Below, piece after piece: positions 44,369 to 55,874 of a DNA stretch of 64,000 nucleotides. Under the pieces are notes generated by a model that had not been told where the DNA came from, did not search any database, and saw only the letters and a program-made list of their open reading frames with translations. The stretch is from Syncephalastrum monosporum B8922 (taxonomy: Eukaryota > Mucoromycota > Mucoromycetes > Mucorales > Syncephalastraceae), in contig JNEN01001211.1 in NCBI GenBank assembly GCA_000697355.1, positions 124,001-188,000 on the forward strand, in the 5' to 3' direction. The translations under genes were made by a program, and so were the position numbers. Position 1 is the first letter of the stretch. Each line of letters starts with the position of its first letter.

Positions 44369-47300
44369 ATGGATACCATTATTTGCGATCTACGGCAGTG
44401 CGATCAACGCGCTTTGGAATCCCTCACGGATCTCACAACTGTTCGACAATGCCTGAATGAACCTCTTGCGTGGCAAAGTCAGTATCCTGACCTGGTGAAG
44501 CACGCCGTTTGGACGCGTCATATTACGACCCTGCTCCACTCCATTGTCCCGGCCTGGAGCGTCATTCTCGAAGATCGCACGAGTGCAGAGCGAAAAGCAC
44601 TCGACCAGACCCTCCTCGCAGCATCGCCACTGTCTCTTTCTATTGCGGTGGACTGTCTGTCTGAGGGTGGGCGGCTGAAACAGAGTGCCATGGCTGTTTA
44701 CGTTGATCTGCTTCGCGTGCTGACGGCTGGGCCGAGCTTGGATAGCTTTTTTAAAGAATCACTCGCGGACCCGACCCTCGTCGCCAGCGCCCTCTGCTCG
44801 ATTCCAGCCAAGATAGCCAACCTGCTAGAATTGGACCAGGTGAGCCGTGCGTGGTACCTAGACACTGAGTACTGCCCTAAACTCGCCCGCCACCTCGCAT
44901 ACCACCCCACAAGCGCCCTCACGCCCATCCTCCTCGAAAAGCTTATCCGCCAAGGCTACCTAGGCAAATCATAGTGTACAAGATAGCGTACAACGAAACG
45001 CATGCTAACACCTCTGTAGACGCCATCCTCCCGGCCATCTACCCAATCGCGCTCGCCCAAGTGCAGCAAGAGCACAGTGACGTATGGGTCAGGCTATGGC
45101 ACGCGCTGCCCATGACCGACAAGGTGACATCCGCCATGCTCTCCTTTCTGCGTCACTCTTTGGAGGAAGCCACCCTGTCGCGTCAGGCATTGCACTTTAG
45201 TCTTGTGTTTCTTGACTCGGAACGGGCTGCTCCCTTCCTGCTGCACGCCGTCCAGCGCCCCACCAAAGGCGCCGATACCCTCACCCTGCGTTTCGCCGTC
45301 GCAGCTGCCCTTTTTGCCACCTCTACCCAAAAAGAGCTCGAACAAGAGCAACTCTCGCTTGCATCGCGATCTGTCCTGCAAAACACCACCACGCGCCTCA
45401 TTCAGATCTGGACCGATCCTATCTTTGTGCAGCGACACACATTCCAGGAACACACATGTAAGATGACACAGCAATATCGTGGGCGCGGGGATCATGCACA
45501 ATGGTATTCACGTGATGGACAGATACCTCGAGCGCACTGCTCCTGATTGCCGGATACTTGCCGCGGGAAGACTTGCAGCGAATCCTCATTGAGAGCCCCA
45601 TCGTGGGCGGCGTGTCACTCTGGTTCCAAGGTTCCGATCAGGCAATCCTTAAACTCGGCTTAGTACGTTCTCGCGCCACTCTCGGAAGAGGTTGCTCATT
45701 TTTGCACAGGCTGTGGCAGAAACCCTCTCCGGGCTATCCGATAACGAGGAGATGCGATTCAAGTCGGGTATTCTTGACAAGGACACGGACGGCTCTTTGT
45801 TCTCCATGATGGACCTCGTCCACCAGCACGATGCTTTCCTTCCAGGCAAGTTCACGAATATCCTTCTTGGGCAAACTATCTCATCATCTCATAGTACCAG
45901 AGGAGGAGAAGGGGGACTTGGCCCAAGTGACCTTCCCCTCGGACGACGAAGTATCAGAAGACGAGCTGGACGAGCTGGACCCCGATGCCATGGATGACTT
46001 TGACGGTGATTAGCGTATCTACTCTTCTCACGTATCCACTCACACGCTCTCCTACTACGGTAGCTGTACCCTCTTCGGATGAGGAAAGCGACGCGTCCGA
46101 TCTAGAGCCTTATCCGATGGAAGATGAATCCGATACCGAAGAGGGCGACGTCAAGGCCAAGCGCATGAAGCCCAAGAAGCCAGTGTAAGTGATATTGCTG
46201 CAGTACATAGGGCGACGCACGTTCAAACGCCCTTTACTTTTAGCTACGTGGTCGATCTCCTGGCGTATATGAAAGACCAGGATGAACCTGTCAAGCTCGA
46301 AATGGCTCTAAATTCAGCAGCGCAAGTGATACGGCAACGCGCGGGCATGGGCACCGAGCTAGGTATAGCCTTTTTCATACCATACAGGACCTCTTCTCCA
46401 TATCTTCTTGTTATTGCTTTATTTCTGACAGCTTTTGCCCATAGAGGAATCCGCTCAAAGTCTTGTGAATCGCTTGGTCGGCTTTCCAACTAGCATCGAG
46501 TTCCAAGATATGGAAGAACACTTACGTGAGGCGCTGGTCGCTCTCATGGTGTGCGCTCCCGAAGCTTCCGTACCGTAAGTCATTTTCACTTATATTTATG
46601 TTTTTAGAAGAGAAAAAAGGGTTATCTTACTGATCATGGGGACTTTTTAGACATAGCATTGATCAAGTTTTTGATCGAAACACGTCCAAATCCCGCGTGT
46701 TTGTTTTACTCGCGTCCATCACGCTCGCCGTCCGAGAACTGGCAGGCTGGAAGGCTTTGGACGTGAACAAGGTAAAATGGAGGCGAAAACCAGGAAGGGT
46801 GACACAAGAATATTTACAAGGCCCCTTTGTTGTAGGCAATCGAAGAGGCCACTGATCAGACAAAGCGTATCGACCTAACATCGGGTACGACGCCGGTTGG
46901 TCAAGTGACGCGGGTGTCGCGCCGCGCCGAGGTGGAACAAAAGCAGCGGGAAAACACAAGGCGGAACAGGCTTTCTGGGTTGGCCGGTCGTGTCTTTTTC
47001 TTTCCCCTTCTGACAGGATGGTGGCAGGGCGCGTATGGTCGCAAAGCGTAAGATCTGTAGAAATAGCGGCTACAGCAGCTCTTGCTAACCTTGTATGCAG
47101 ATACTGGATTGGAAATGACCCGCGTCTGTCTGAACGTTTTGTCATGACACTCAACGTGATTCTGCATAGCGCGAGTAAGTCGAGTGAACTGGTAAACGTT
47201 ACCGTGTGTTGACGAAAAGCTAGCAAATACACCGGATAAGCGGAGCATCGTCCGATCCTATCTCGAGTTTGCCCTCGCCCTTCGTTTCGCTAACGTCACA

Positions 47301-47573
47301 TCTCAAGTGACCCGAGCGTTGCTCATGGGCATCGACATTTTTGTGAACGTGAGCTATGCTGGTCAAGAAGGCCTCTTGGTGCAAGACTACACCCGAGAGC
47401 TCGTACAAATCAAAGAATGGATGGAAGGTACTCCGAAAAGAATAAGCCGTAAACAACACAAACGCTCACAGGGTTGCATAGAAATCATGGAGCATGTGAA
47501 CGCAGATGAACTTAAGCAAATCGCGTTGACAATCCTCGCCCGCTTGGCAGACGTATCAAGCAAAGCATATTGA
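44369..47573 (+). CDS. TEL2: Telomere length regulation protein Tel2
   Basis: At least 12 exons starting ATGGATACCATTATTTGC; total length is in the 850-aa range. The N-terminal two thirds are helical-repeat sequence. A central acidic linker contains SDEESDASDLEPYPMEDE, a hallmark (D-SDLEPY-M) of Tel2/TELO2, followed by YVVDLLAYMKDQDEPVKLEMAL, which opens the conserved C-terminal solenoid. Tel2, with Tti1 and Tti2, is the Hsp90 co-chaperone that stabilises PIK-related kinases (TOR, ATM, ATR). Two introns appear to have GC donors: CTAG|GCAAAT at 44964 and CCAG|GCAAGT at 45846; no GT donor keeps the frame. An upstream ATG nine bases earlier is out of frame. Some 3' exon edges are uncertain. Confidence 0.83.
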
Positions 47574-47678
47574 TCTAGCGTAGGTAGCATTTTGGCTATC
47601 ATAGACTTTATACAAATATATATATAGATATATATAAAAGAATGAGAAAGGAAAAAGGGCAACGCTTCGCGCCCTGAT

Positions 47679-49990
47679 CTAGGCATGGAACTTGGCCACG
47701 AGGTTAACGACGTCGTTTGCCAAGGACACGACCTTGGACGTCTTGATCAGCTTCTCGTTCTTCTTGGCATCGCACACGCCCTTGATATCCAATGCGTCCA
47801 AGAGATCCGGCAGCGACGAGGCGTCGGTGGGTGCCAAGAATAGGAATTTGGCGATGGCAGCCAGCAGGCGGTGGATGACTTCCTCGTCTTGCTCCTTTTG
47901 CAAGACATCCATAACCGCACTCACGATTTCGACTTGCCAGTCCCCGTCTTCCTCCGGGGCGCCCTCAGGCATGCCTTTTTCACGCGCGAGTCGGTCGGCG
48001 GCAACGACGGTCGAGCAATTGAAGGCGAGTGCGGCCGCGATTTGCCGGACCTGGCTCTCGGGCGAGAGCAGACTGCTAATAAGAAGTTGGGTGAGCGCGG
48101 CCCGATGAGGTTCGGCGGAGGGAAGAGTCGAGGTGAAACATGTGCTGGAGAGGACGGTATGGGTAAAGATGTTACATGCCTAGAATGAATGAAGACTTAG
48201 AAAAAAGAGACATAAGCGGTGCCCGCAATAAGACATCTTTACCACGCGCAGCGTCAAAATATGTACGGCCTTGGTCATATTTTCCTTCTGGTGATTATCT
48301 ATAATGCGCACGAGCTGTCGAGCTAGACAGAGATTGACAGGTTCGTATGAGCTCCTTCTCTTGATACTTTAAAGCTTACGATCCGTTGTATAATGCTCTC
48401 CGGCAGCGGGCGTGGCGAGAACGGTGCGGAAGATGTCGAGCAAAGGAAACTGGTGCTCAAAGGCTAGCTTATCCAAGAGATAGTCTAACAAAAAAAAGCA
48501 TTCATTCATCGATCCTTTCTGGTTTCTTTTTAAGTGACCTACCGACCAGCTTCTCCCAAGCCTTGAGATCACTCACCGAGCCTTTTTGAATCGCATCGGA
48601 TAAAAGTGACCGCTGCTCCGGTTCCAGCGTGATGCCATCCTGCTCCATGAAACTATCCAGCTTTCCCGAGATGAGATCTGCTTTTCCCGGCGACTTGTAG
48701 AGGACGGGCGCGTTGGGCAAATCAAGGACGGCCCGCAGCTGAATCGTGCGATGAGGGTGTGCTAAAAAAAAAGACGAAGTACAAGGTGAGTGGGATAGAA
48801 TGCACAGCGAACCAAGCAGACTCACGAGGAAAGACGGTGAAAAGTAAAAAGTTGACCGAGCTCTGAAGCTCAGCATAGTTGGCTCCTTGGAATGCCTGGA
48901 ACTGGATGCTGTACGTTAGTTGCACGGTACGCTAGCGGTTGGCCATACTAATACCTTTTGACCGTCTTGGAAAAGCATGAAGGTGGGCGTGGCGCGAATG
49001 CCGTATTTGGAAGCAGCGTCGAAGGCGACCGAGGTGTCGACAATGACGCCGAGGATCTTGATCTGGGCCGAGTCGCTGTTCTTTTCCTGGATGAGACGCT
49101 CAAAGTCGGGTTTGATCATGCGGCACGGGGGACAGGAGGCGGATGTGAAGAAGACGACGACGGCGCGATACGATTGGAGCCAGCGTTCGAGGGTGGCGAG
49201 GTTAGACGCGTGCTGGATCGCTACGGGCTGCTGTACACCGCCTGCTGCGGGAGAAGCGGACATGGCGGCGGAGGAGATATCGCGTAGCATAGAAAGTGTG
49301 GCAGGGTCGTTCAAGGAAGGAGCAGGAGCAGCAGGAGTAGGAGCGGCAGGAGCAGGAGGACGTGTCTGGGATTGACCAAACATGTTTTCAATCATGGGCA
49401 GAAGCTGTTGCCCGAAGGGTGTGCTAAGGAAGTCGGCGGGGAGGGAGGTGATGTGGTCGGGGATGTTTTGGCCTGTCAGGAACTGGCAGAGCGCGTTGGT
49501 GAAGGTGTTGCAGTTGAAGTCGAGCAGGTGGTATTTGTCCGCCCTATCGAAGCTACATGTGAGTAGAGCATACGATAGGTGGGGTGGACATACGTGAAGA
49601 ATGACTGCTGGCTTTCAATGTACTCGAGGAGCACTTCTTGGGGCAGGAACGTCTCGCCCATATCGATGATCTGCAACGGCTGTCCGTGGTGGGTCGTGCC
49701 TGTGATTTTTATCTGCTATAAGCAACCCATGTTCATGGTCGATACCGTCTCCCTCTTGTTTACCTGGAGCCGCGGTCATGATACCCTGACCATAGAAATA
49801 CTCGACACCATAGACGACCACCGAAGTGTGCCAGATCCCGTCTAAGTCGATTACGGGTGTGTGAGGCTGTGTCATCCGAGTGGGCATTGTAGAAAGGCTT
49901 ACCGATTTGACGCCCTGTCAGGGCCATGGACATTTGCTTGGCCATGCCCTGGGACAGGTCGTATACGTAAAGTTTGACAGGCGATGCCAT
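47679..49990 (-). CDS. PPPDE (DeSI-like) - thioredoxin - PUL domain protein
   Basis: Multi-exon gene from MASPVKLYVYDLSQGMAKQM (ATG 49990) to stop 47679. Domain 1 is a PPPDE/DeSI isopeptidase with catalytic His in DGIWHTSVVVYG and Cys in YHLLDFNCNTFTNALCQFL. After an Ala/Pro linker comes a thioredoxin domain with active site ASCPPCRMIKPDF and cis-Pro loop GIRATPTFMLF. The C-terminus is a PUL (Ufd3/PLAA-type) armadillo domain, including LRAVLDLPNAPVLYKS and the closing NDVVNLVAKFHA. This three-domain layout is known in fungi and plants. PUL domains bind Cdc48/p97, so a ubiquitin/SUMO-linked Cdc48 cofactor with redox activity is a fair inference. Its 3' end converges on TEL2 with about 105 bp between stops. 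Confidence 0.9.
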
Positions 49991-50232
49991 GGCGATCGAT
50001 GAATATAAGCAAGTCTGAGTTGTCGAATAATGCGCTGACGCACGCCCCTTTTAAAATGAATTATTCTGGAAACGTCGAAATTGGAAGGCCACGTATCACC
50101 CTGAGCCTCATGCTTTTTGATCTCGAGCCAGAAGATGACGTGGAACTTTTGACATGCTTTATGTATATGTATAGAACACGTATGGGAATGAAGAGCCTCT
50201 TTTTTTTTTCTTATTTTCGTTTTCATTCATGA

Positions 50233-51841
50233 CTATTTTGTTGTACGTTTCACGCCAGATGACTTCATGGATCGCATCGTATCTTTGAGTCGCTTCATCG
50301 TACCCGCAGGCTAACAAGAAATGGTGAGACGATACACACATATAGCAGAGCTTATGCAGACTTACTCCTTTGTTTCGTCGAACGGCTTGCACTGTGCTCT
50401 CTGGAATAATGTCGTAATCGGGCGCCACCGCACGCGGCACATTGACATGCATCTGCATCCGTCGACCCTCCGGTCTAATCATGATAATACGAGTCAATAT
50501 TATATCAGAGTATTATATATCACGAACTCACCCTTGCGAACGCTCTTCGGGCTCATTGGGACGGTACTTTTTGCGGTTGGCCAACCTACATAGCAAAGTG
50601 GCATGAGTCGAACGCTTCCTTTGCCCATGATCTTGATCTTACATGTCCTCTTGTGTGTATACTTTGCGTTCATGGCGTCTTTCTCGGTAGTTGGCGCTGC
50701 GTTTGATGACCATACGACTCCACTTGGCGATCAGCTGCTCTGCCTTTCGCTTGACGCGCGGGTTGGTGCGAGGCGACCTCTGGTAAAAGTAGACGATTTT
50801 GCCGACGCCGCTTTCTCTCAAATGGTCACTTCCGATCGGCAACGTGTTGAGCACATCAAACAGCTCGTTTTGGATATCGATACTCGGGAGCGAGTTGTCT
50901 GGTAACGGCTCGAGCCACATCCGGATCGCAGAGAGCAGCTGGTTATCGAGGATACTGTCCTGGGCTCGCTTACTATTTGAGATAGGGTCAGTCGGTACGT
51001 GTGGGTGTAGCCTCTATTTTGTCCTACTTTGTCAAAAGGATGGTGGCCTCCTGAAGCATGTTGAGTTTGCCTACAGCCGGTTTACGCTCCATGTTGGCTT
51101 CCTTGTCGTCGTCTGCCACCTTGATCATCTTTTCGCGAAGGTTCATCAGCTCCTCGTCAAGGCTGTTCTCCAGATCTTCCTCGTCCGCCCGCTTCCGCTT
51201 CTTCTTGGGGCCCTTGAGTGCATCCTCAAAGATCTGACTGATCTCATCCAAGGCAGCTAAACCAATCTCATCAGACGTGCTGTTCTTCCCTCTACACGGT
51301 AAAGCGCGTACCCTGCTGCTCGGAAGGCGGTTCAGCCGGCTCTTGGGTCTCGTTCTGTGAGTTGTCTTCGCCATGTCTCGACTTCTTTTCGCGGATTTCT
51401 TTGCGTACGCGCTCCAGCTCTTGCTGTTCTGCCTCTGACAGTTGTCGGTCTCGTCGCTTAAAGCTGGGCAACTTTTTTTGGTCGAGGTAAGTCGGTGCTT
51501 CGTCGTCATCGTCGTTGTATTCTTGTTGTGTAGGTTCGAAAGCCTCTTCCTCTCCTCTGCCGGGCTGTGCCCCTTCTTCTTCACCGGCTTCACTCGGCGC
51601 TGCAGCTGGTTGATGGTAATCGTCGTATTGGCCTGTTCCCGAGTGAGCAACTCCTGGCTGTGTCGTCATTAGATTATCTGTAGTCTATACCCTGATCCTC
51701 ATCCTCAAGATCGGACAAGGCATCGTCACTCTCAAAGCCGAACAGGTTGGGATTCTGTTTTTGTTATCGTGTGAGTATGTCACTGATTGTGTGAAATTGG
51801 CCGGATTCTACCTGGTGTTTCGTTTCTTCGTCGTCAGCCAT
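50233..51841 (-). CDS. IWS1: Transcription elongation factor Iws1/Spn1
   Basis: Begins MADDEETKHQ (ATG 51841), ends GVKRTTK at 50233. The N-terminal half is acidic and disordered (FGFESDDALSDLEDEDQG, QQEYNDDDDEAPTYLDQKKL). The TFIIS N-terminal (LW/TND) domain follows: LLSAIRMWLEPLPDNSLPSI, LFDVLNTLPIGSDHLRESGV, GKIVYFYQRSPRTNP and LIAKWSRMVIKRSANYRERR. The tail is basic (RRMQMHVNVPRAVAPDYDI ... TMKRLKDTMRSMK). Iws1/Spn1 binds Spt6 and Pol II and helps nucleosome passage and mRNA export. All core domain landmarks are intact; a few small exons between the blocks were joined by eye. Confidence 0.92.
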
Positions 51842-52992
51842 GGTTGAATAAGGAAGAGTGGAGTGTCCCCAAAAGCGGGTTCAAGCGAACAGCAGCAGGC
51901 TGTGACGGCGTTGATTTGATTTCCCTCTCCTCTCTCCCAATCGAAATGCATGCCCTATTAAAATTGCATGGCATTCATGATTGCCTGTGTTCTTTTCCTC
52001 TTTTTTTTTCTTGACCTGTCATACGTCTACTGTGGCCCTGACGCATAATAAATAGCAGATGGGACAACATAAAGCCCCGCCGTGTATATTCTTTTTGATG
52101 CGATTAAACTTTGTACGCTAAAACAAAGGTAGCATTTAGCCCGATCACTCGGCCAACGCTCGTTTGTGCCAAGATTGGTCACCATCGCAAGGACAGCATA
52201 GTACACGAGTTTTTTCAAAATCAAGTAGGAGCTGTACACATAAGCTTACTCACATGCCGCCTTTTATGGAACCAACATGCATGCATATTATGAAGAAACG
52301 GCACAAACAGACAAAGTCACTCTATCAATCGAGAGAACAGTATGTACAATGGAAAGAGAATGCGAACTCTATCTGAACCGCATGCAAGCACCTTTACAGA
52401 ATCAGCATTTTCATCCCTCTCGAACATGTGTATGCAGATGCACGTAACAGACATTTATTATTACGCAATAATGAGATCTACTGCGAGCGTCGCGCACTCT
52501 TTCCCGGAATAAACTTTCTCATGTAAGGCCAATTCTCACACCTTGTCCATCAAAACAGGAAGAGATAGCCATCCAGAGTAAGACGCACAACGCTGTCCTA
52601 CCTCCTTCTGCATGGTCGGAAGACATACCATCGACGGTCGCGAAAACTTTATCGCGTCCTTTTTTATATATCTGCGATAGACATGGTTATCATGATATAC
52701 TCGTCATGATAAGCTCTCACACACGGAGGGACGTGTAACATGTGCTCTCATAATTTTCTTCACCAGTAAATGCGTGCGCGCGTGCGACTTGGCTTCGCAC
52801 GGCCCTGAGAGGAAGAAGGGAAAACGCAAAGGCCGGCGGTTCGGCATTCTCTGTTGTCATGCGCAATTCTCCGCTCCAAAATAAGAAAAAGCCAAAGCTC
52901 GCGATGCCTTGGCTCGTTGACGTCTCTTTTGCACAACTTTTTCTCCTCTTTCTACTTTTTCTACTTTTTTTCCCTGCTTTATCTTCTTCATC
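51842..52992. other. Divergent intergenic region, no gene seen
   Basis: 1.15 kb between IWS1 and the carboxypeptidase gene. AT-rich, short frames only; a pyrimidine tract precedes the ATG at 52993. Confidence 0.5.
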
Positions 52993-55753
52993 ATGTCTCA
53001 CGGATACACGTCTGTGCCTCAGGATGAAGCAGAATCGGCCCCGCCGCCCGTGTCACTGGGGGACCGAGCCCGGTCCTGGTGGGCCCGCAAGTTTGGATCG
53101 TCCGACGCGGAGCGGGCACCTCTGCTCGACCGCAATAAGATGACCCTCGAACCGCCCAAGAAGTCGACGCGAAAGGTCATCTTGAGCGTGATTTTTATCA
53201 TTGCTGCTCTTATTGTGCTGGGTTTCTCGCTCGGATTCTGGCTCGACGACGACGAAAGCTGTAAGTCCAGGTCCTATCCATATTCCATTTCTCATGCATA
53301 TTCCTTTTATGATCGAACAGCGCTCCCGCCAGGCAGGCCCGAATTGACGGAGGCCGAGAAACACATGCTGAGCCTCCCAAAGAACGACAGCATTCGGGAT
53401 TATCTAAAGACATACACGTCCGAAGCCCACCTGGCCGGCACCGAGTCTGACAAGCGACAGGCGGAATGGACGCGCGACAAGCTGATCGAGTTTGGCATTG
53501 CAGACACGACGATTGAAGAGTACTGGCCTCTGTTGAATTACCCCGTCCAGCGCCGTCTTGCTCTCGTTTCGGGCCCCAAAGAGTTCCGCTACGAAGCTAC
53601 CCTCCGCGAGGACGTCGTTGACGAGGACGAAACAAGCAAGAACCCTGACGCCGTTCCCACGTTTCACGGTAAATATCTAGCAACGAGGCTGGAATAGCGG
53701 GTTTTCACTCATCTCACCCGCTTCCTCTCCATTTAGGCTACTCCAAAAACGGCACCGCCACCGGTCCCGTGGTCTATGCCAACTATGGCCGCGTCGAAGA
53801 TTTCCAGTATTTGGTCGATCAAGGTGTCAACCTAACGGGCACGATCGCCTTGGTGCGTTATGGCGGTGCGTTCCGTGGCCTCAAGGTCCGTGCTGCTGAG
53901 GTCTTTGGCTGCGCGGGCGCACTCATCTACTCGGATCCCATCGATGATGGCCCGCTCAACAAGGAAGACTACCCCTTCACTAACCCGCCCGAGTCGTATC
54001 CCAAAGGCCCATGGTAAGCCAAGATGCCCCATGTGTAGGCTCCATTTTCATTTAATATTGTTTGCATTGGCATTAGGCGCTCGCCGAGCTCCGTCCAGCG
54101 CGGCTCAGTCGAATATCTCTCTCTTTCGACGGGTGACCCGCTGACGCCTGGCTGGCCCGCAAAGAAGGATGCGCCTCGCTTGAAGCAGGACGAGGTAGAA
54201 GGTTTGGCCAAGATCCCCTCCTTGCCCTTGTCTTGGCAAGACGCGCTGCCGCTGCTCAAGGCGACGCAAGGCCGTGGTGTGGCGGGGGACAAGGACTGGA
54301 AGGGCGGTCTCGACGAGGGGGAATACTACAGTGGCCCTACTGAAGGCGATGTCGAGCTCGTCAACATTGTCGACTACAAGGTCACGCCTATCTGGGACGT
54401 CATTGGTGTCATCAAGGGCACGGTGGAGCCTGAGCGCACGATTGTGCTGGGTAAGAACGAAAAAGAAGAAGAGAGTAGAGGATTGTATCTCTCAATAACT
54501 TACAAACGGTATAGGTAATCATCGTGATGCCTGGGTGTTTGGCGCGGTGGATCCCTCCTCGGGCTCCGCTGCTATGGTACATATATATATATACAAAGAT
54601 GGAAAGACGTAGAAAGTAACTCATGTATTTCGATTAGCTTGAGCTTGCACGCGCCTTTGGTGAACTCCTCAAGACAGGTTGGCGCCCGGCGCGGACGATC
54701 GTGTTTGCGTCCTGGGATGCCGAAGAGTATGGCCTGGTCGGCTCCACTGAGTGGGTCGAGGATCACGCCGAATGGTTGAGCCGCGAAGGCACCGTCTACA
54801 TCAACGTGGACACAGCCGTGAGCGGCCCGCATTTCCAGGTCCAAGCCTCACCTTCGCTGAAGCAGCTCCTCTACGACATCACGTCCGAGGTGGCTGACCC
54901 GCGCACCGGCAACACCGTCTATGATGCCTGGCACGAGTTCACTAACCGCACCGACGCACCTGCCCCTCAACCCTTCGTGGGCCAGCTCGGCTCCGGTTCG
55001 GACTTTGTCCCCTTCCTCGACCACCTCGGCATTGCCAGTCTCAGCATGGCGTTCAGCGGCGACTATGGCGTGTACCACAGCAACTATGACAGGTAAAGTA
55101 AAAAAAAAAAAAAAACAAAGAGCGCTTTGTTTGTTTGTTTCCTGATTGTTTTCTGCTCACACCTGACACCACGTGCCATAAGCTTCCACTGGATGGACAC
55201 GTTTGGCGATCCCGGATTCTACTACCATGAAACGCTCGTGAAAATCTGGGGTTTGATGACACTGCGTCTGTCGGACTCGCCGCTTTTGCCGATTCGTCCG
55301 AACGACTATGCTGATGCGCTTACGGAGTACCTTGGCCGCCTCTCTCACTACGGTGGCCAGCCCCGCACGTTCCCCGAGCTGGACAAGGCTGTCGCCAAGC
55401 TGTCCAAGGTCGCAGCCAAGTTTGAGCGCCGCGCGGACCATCTCGAGGCGAAGGTGCGGCACTACACCTCGCAGGGTCAGGCCCTGCCCGGTCACCTCGC
55501 CAAGCGCGTCGCGATTGCCAACAAGCGTTTGACCTACTTTGAGCGCGGTTTCCTGAGCGAGCAGGGCATCCGCAACAGATCCTGGTTCAAGCATGTTGTG
55601 TACGCCCCCGGCCTTTGGACAGGCTATTCCTCGCAGGTCTTCCCCAACATGGTCGATGCCATGGATGCCAAGGATGCGGCCTGGCTTCAGGAGGCCGAGC
55701 AGCACGCGGCGCTGAGTGTTCGCAAGGCGGCTGACTGGCTTCGTGCAAAATAA
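52993..55753 (+). CDS. M28 glutamate carboxypeptidase II-like (PSMA/NAALADase family)
   Basis: About seven exons, roughly 785 aa. A cytosolic N-terminus (about 60 aa) and one membrane segment VILSVIFIIAALIVLGFSLG make it a type II protein. The PA domain spans VVYANYGRVEDFQYLV ... GCAGALIYSDP. The M28 di-zinc site is complete: GNHRDAW (His), AVDPSSG (Asp), WDAEEYGL (catalytic Glu plus ligand Glu), INVDTA (Asp) and YHSNYD (His). The C-terminal dimerisation domain runs to DWLRAK. Fungal homologues (Vps70/Tre1-Tre2 kin) act at vacuolar or endosomal membranes. An active peptidase is expected because all ligands are kept; the substrate is unknown. Its 3' end converges on the GPCR gene. Confidence 0.93.
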
Positions 55754-55874
55754 AGCGTGCACTAAGCTCTCTTTCTCCCGTTTTATCACCTATCTACACT
55801 TTTTTTTCTGCTGTTCTCTATTACCCCAGCTAAAATAAAAGAACAAATGTTCATTATGCTGTAAAGTACATGTG

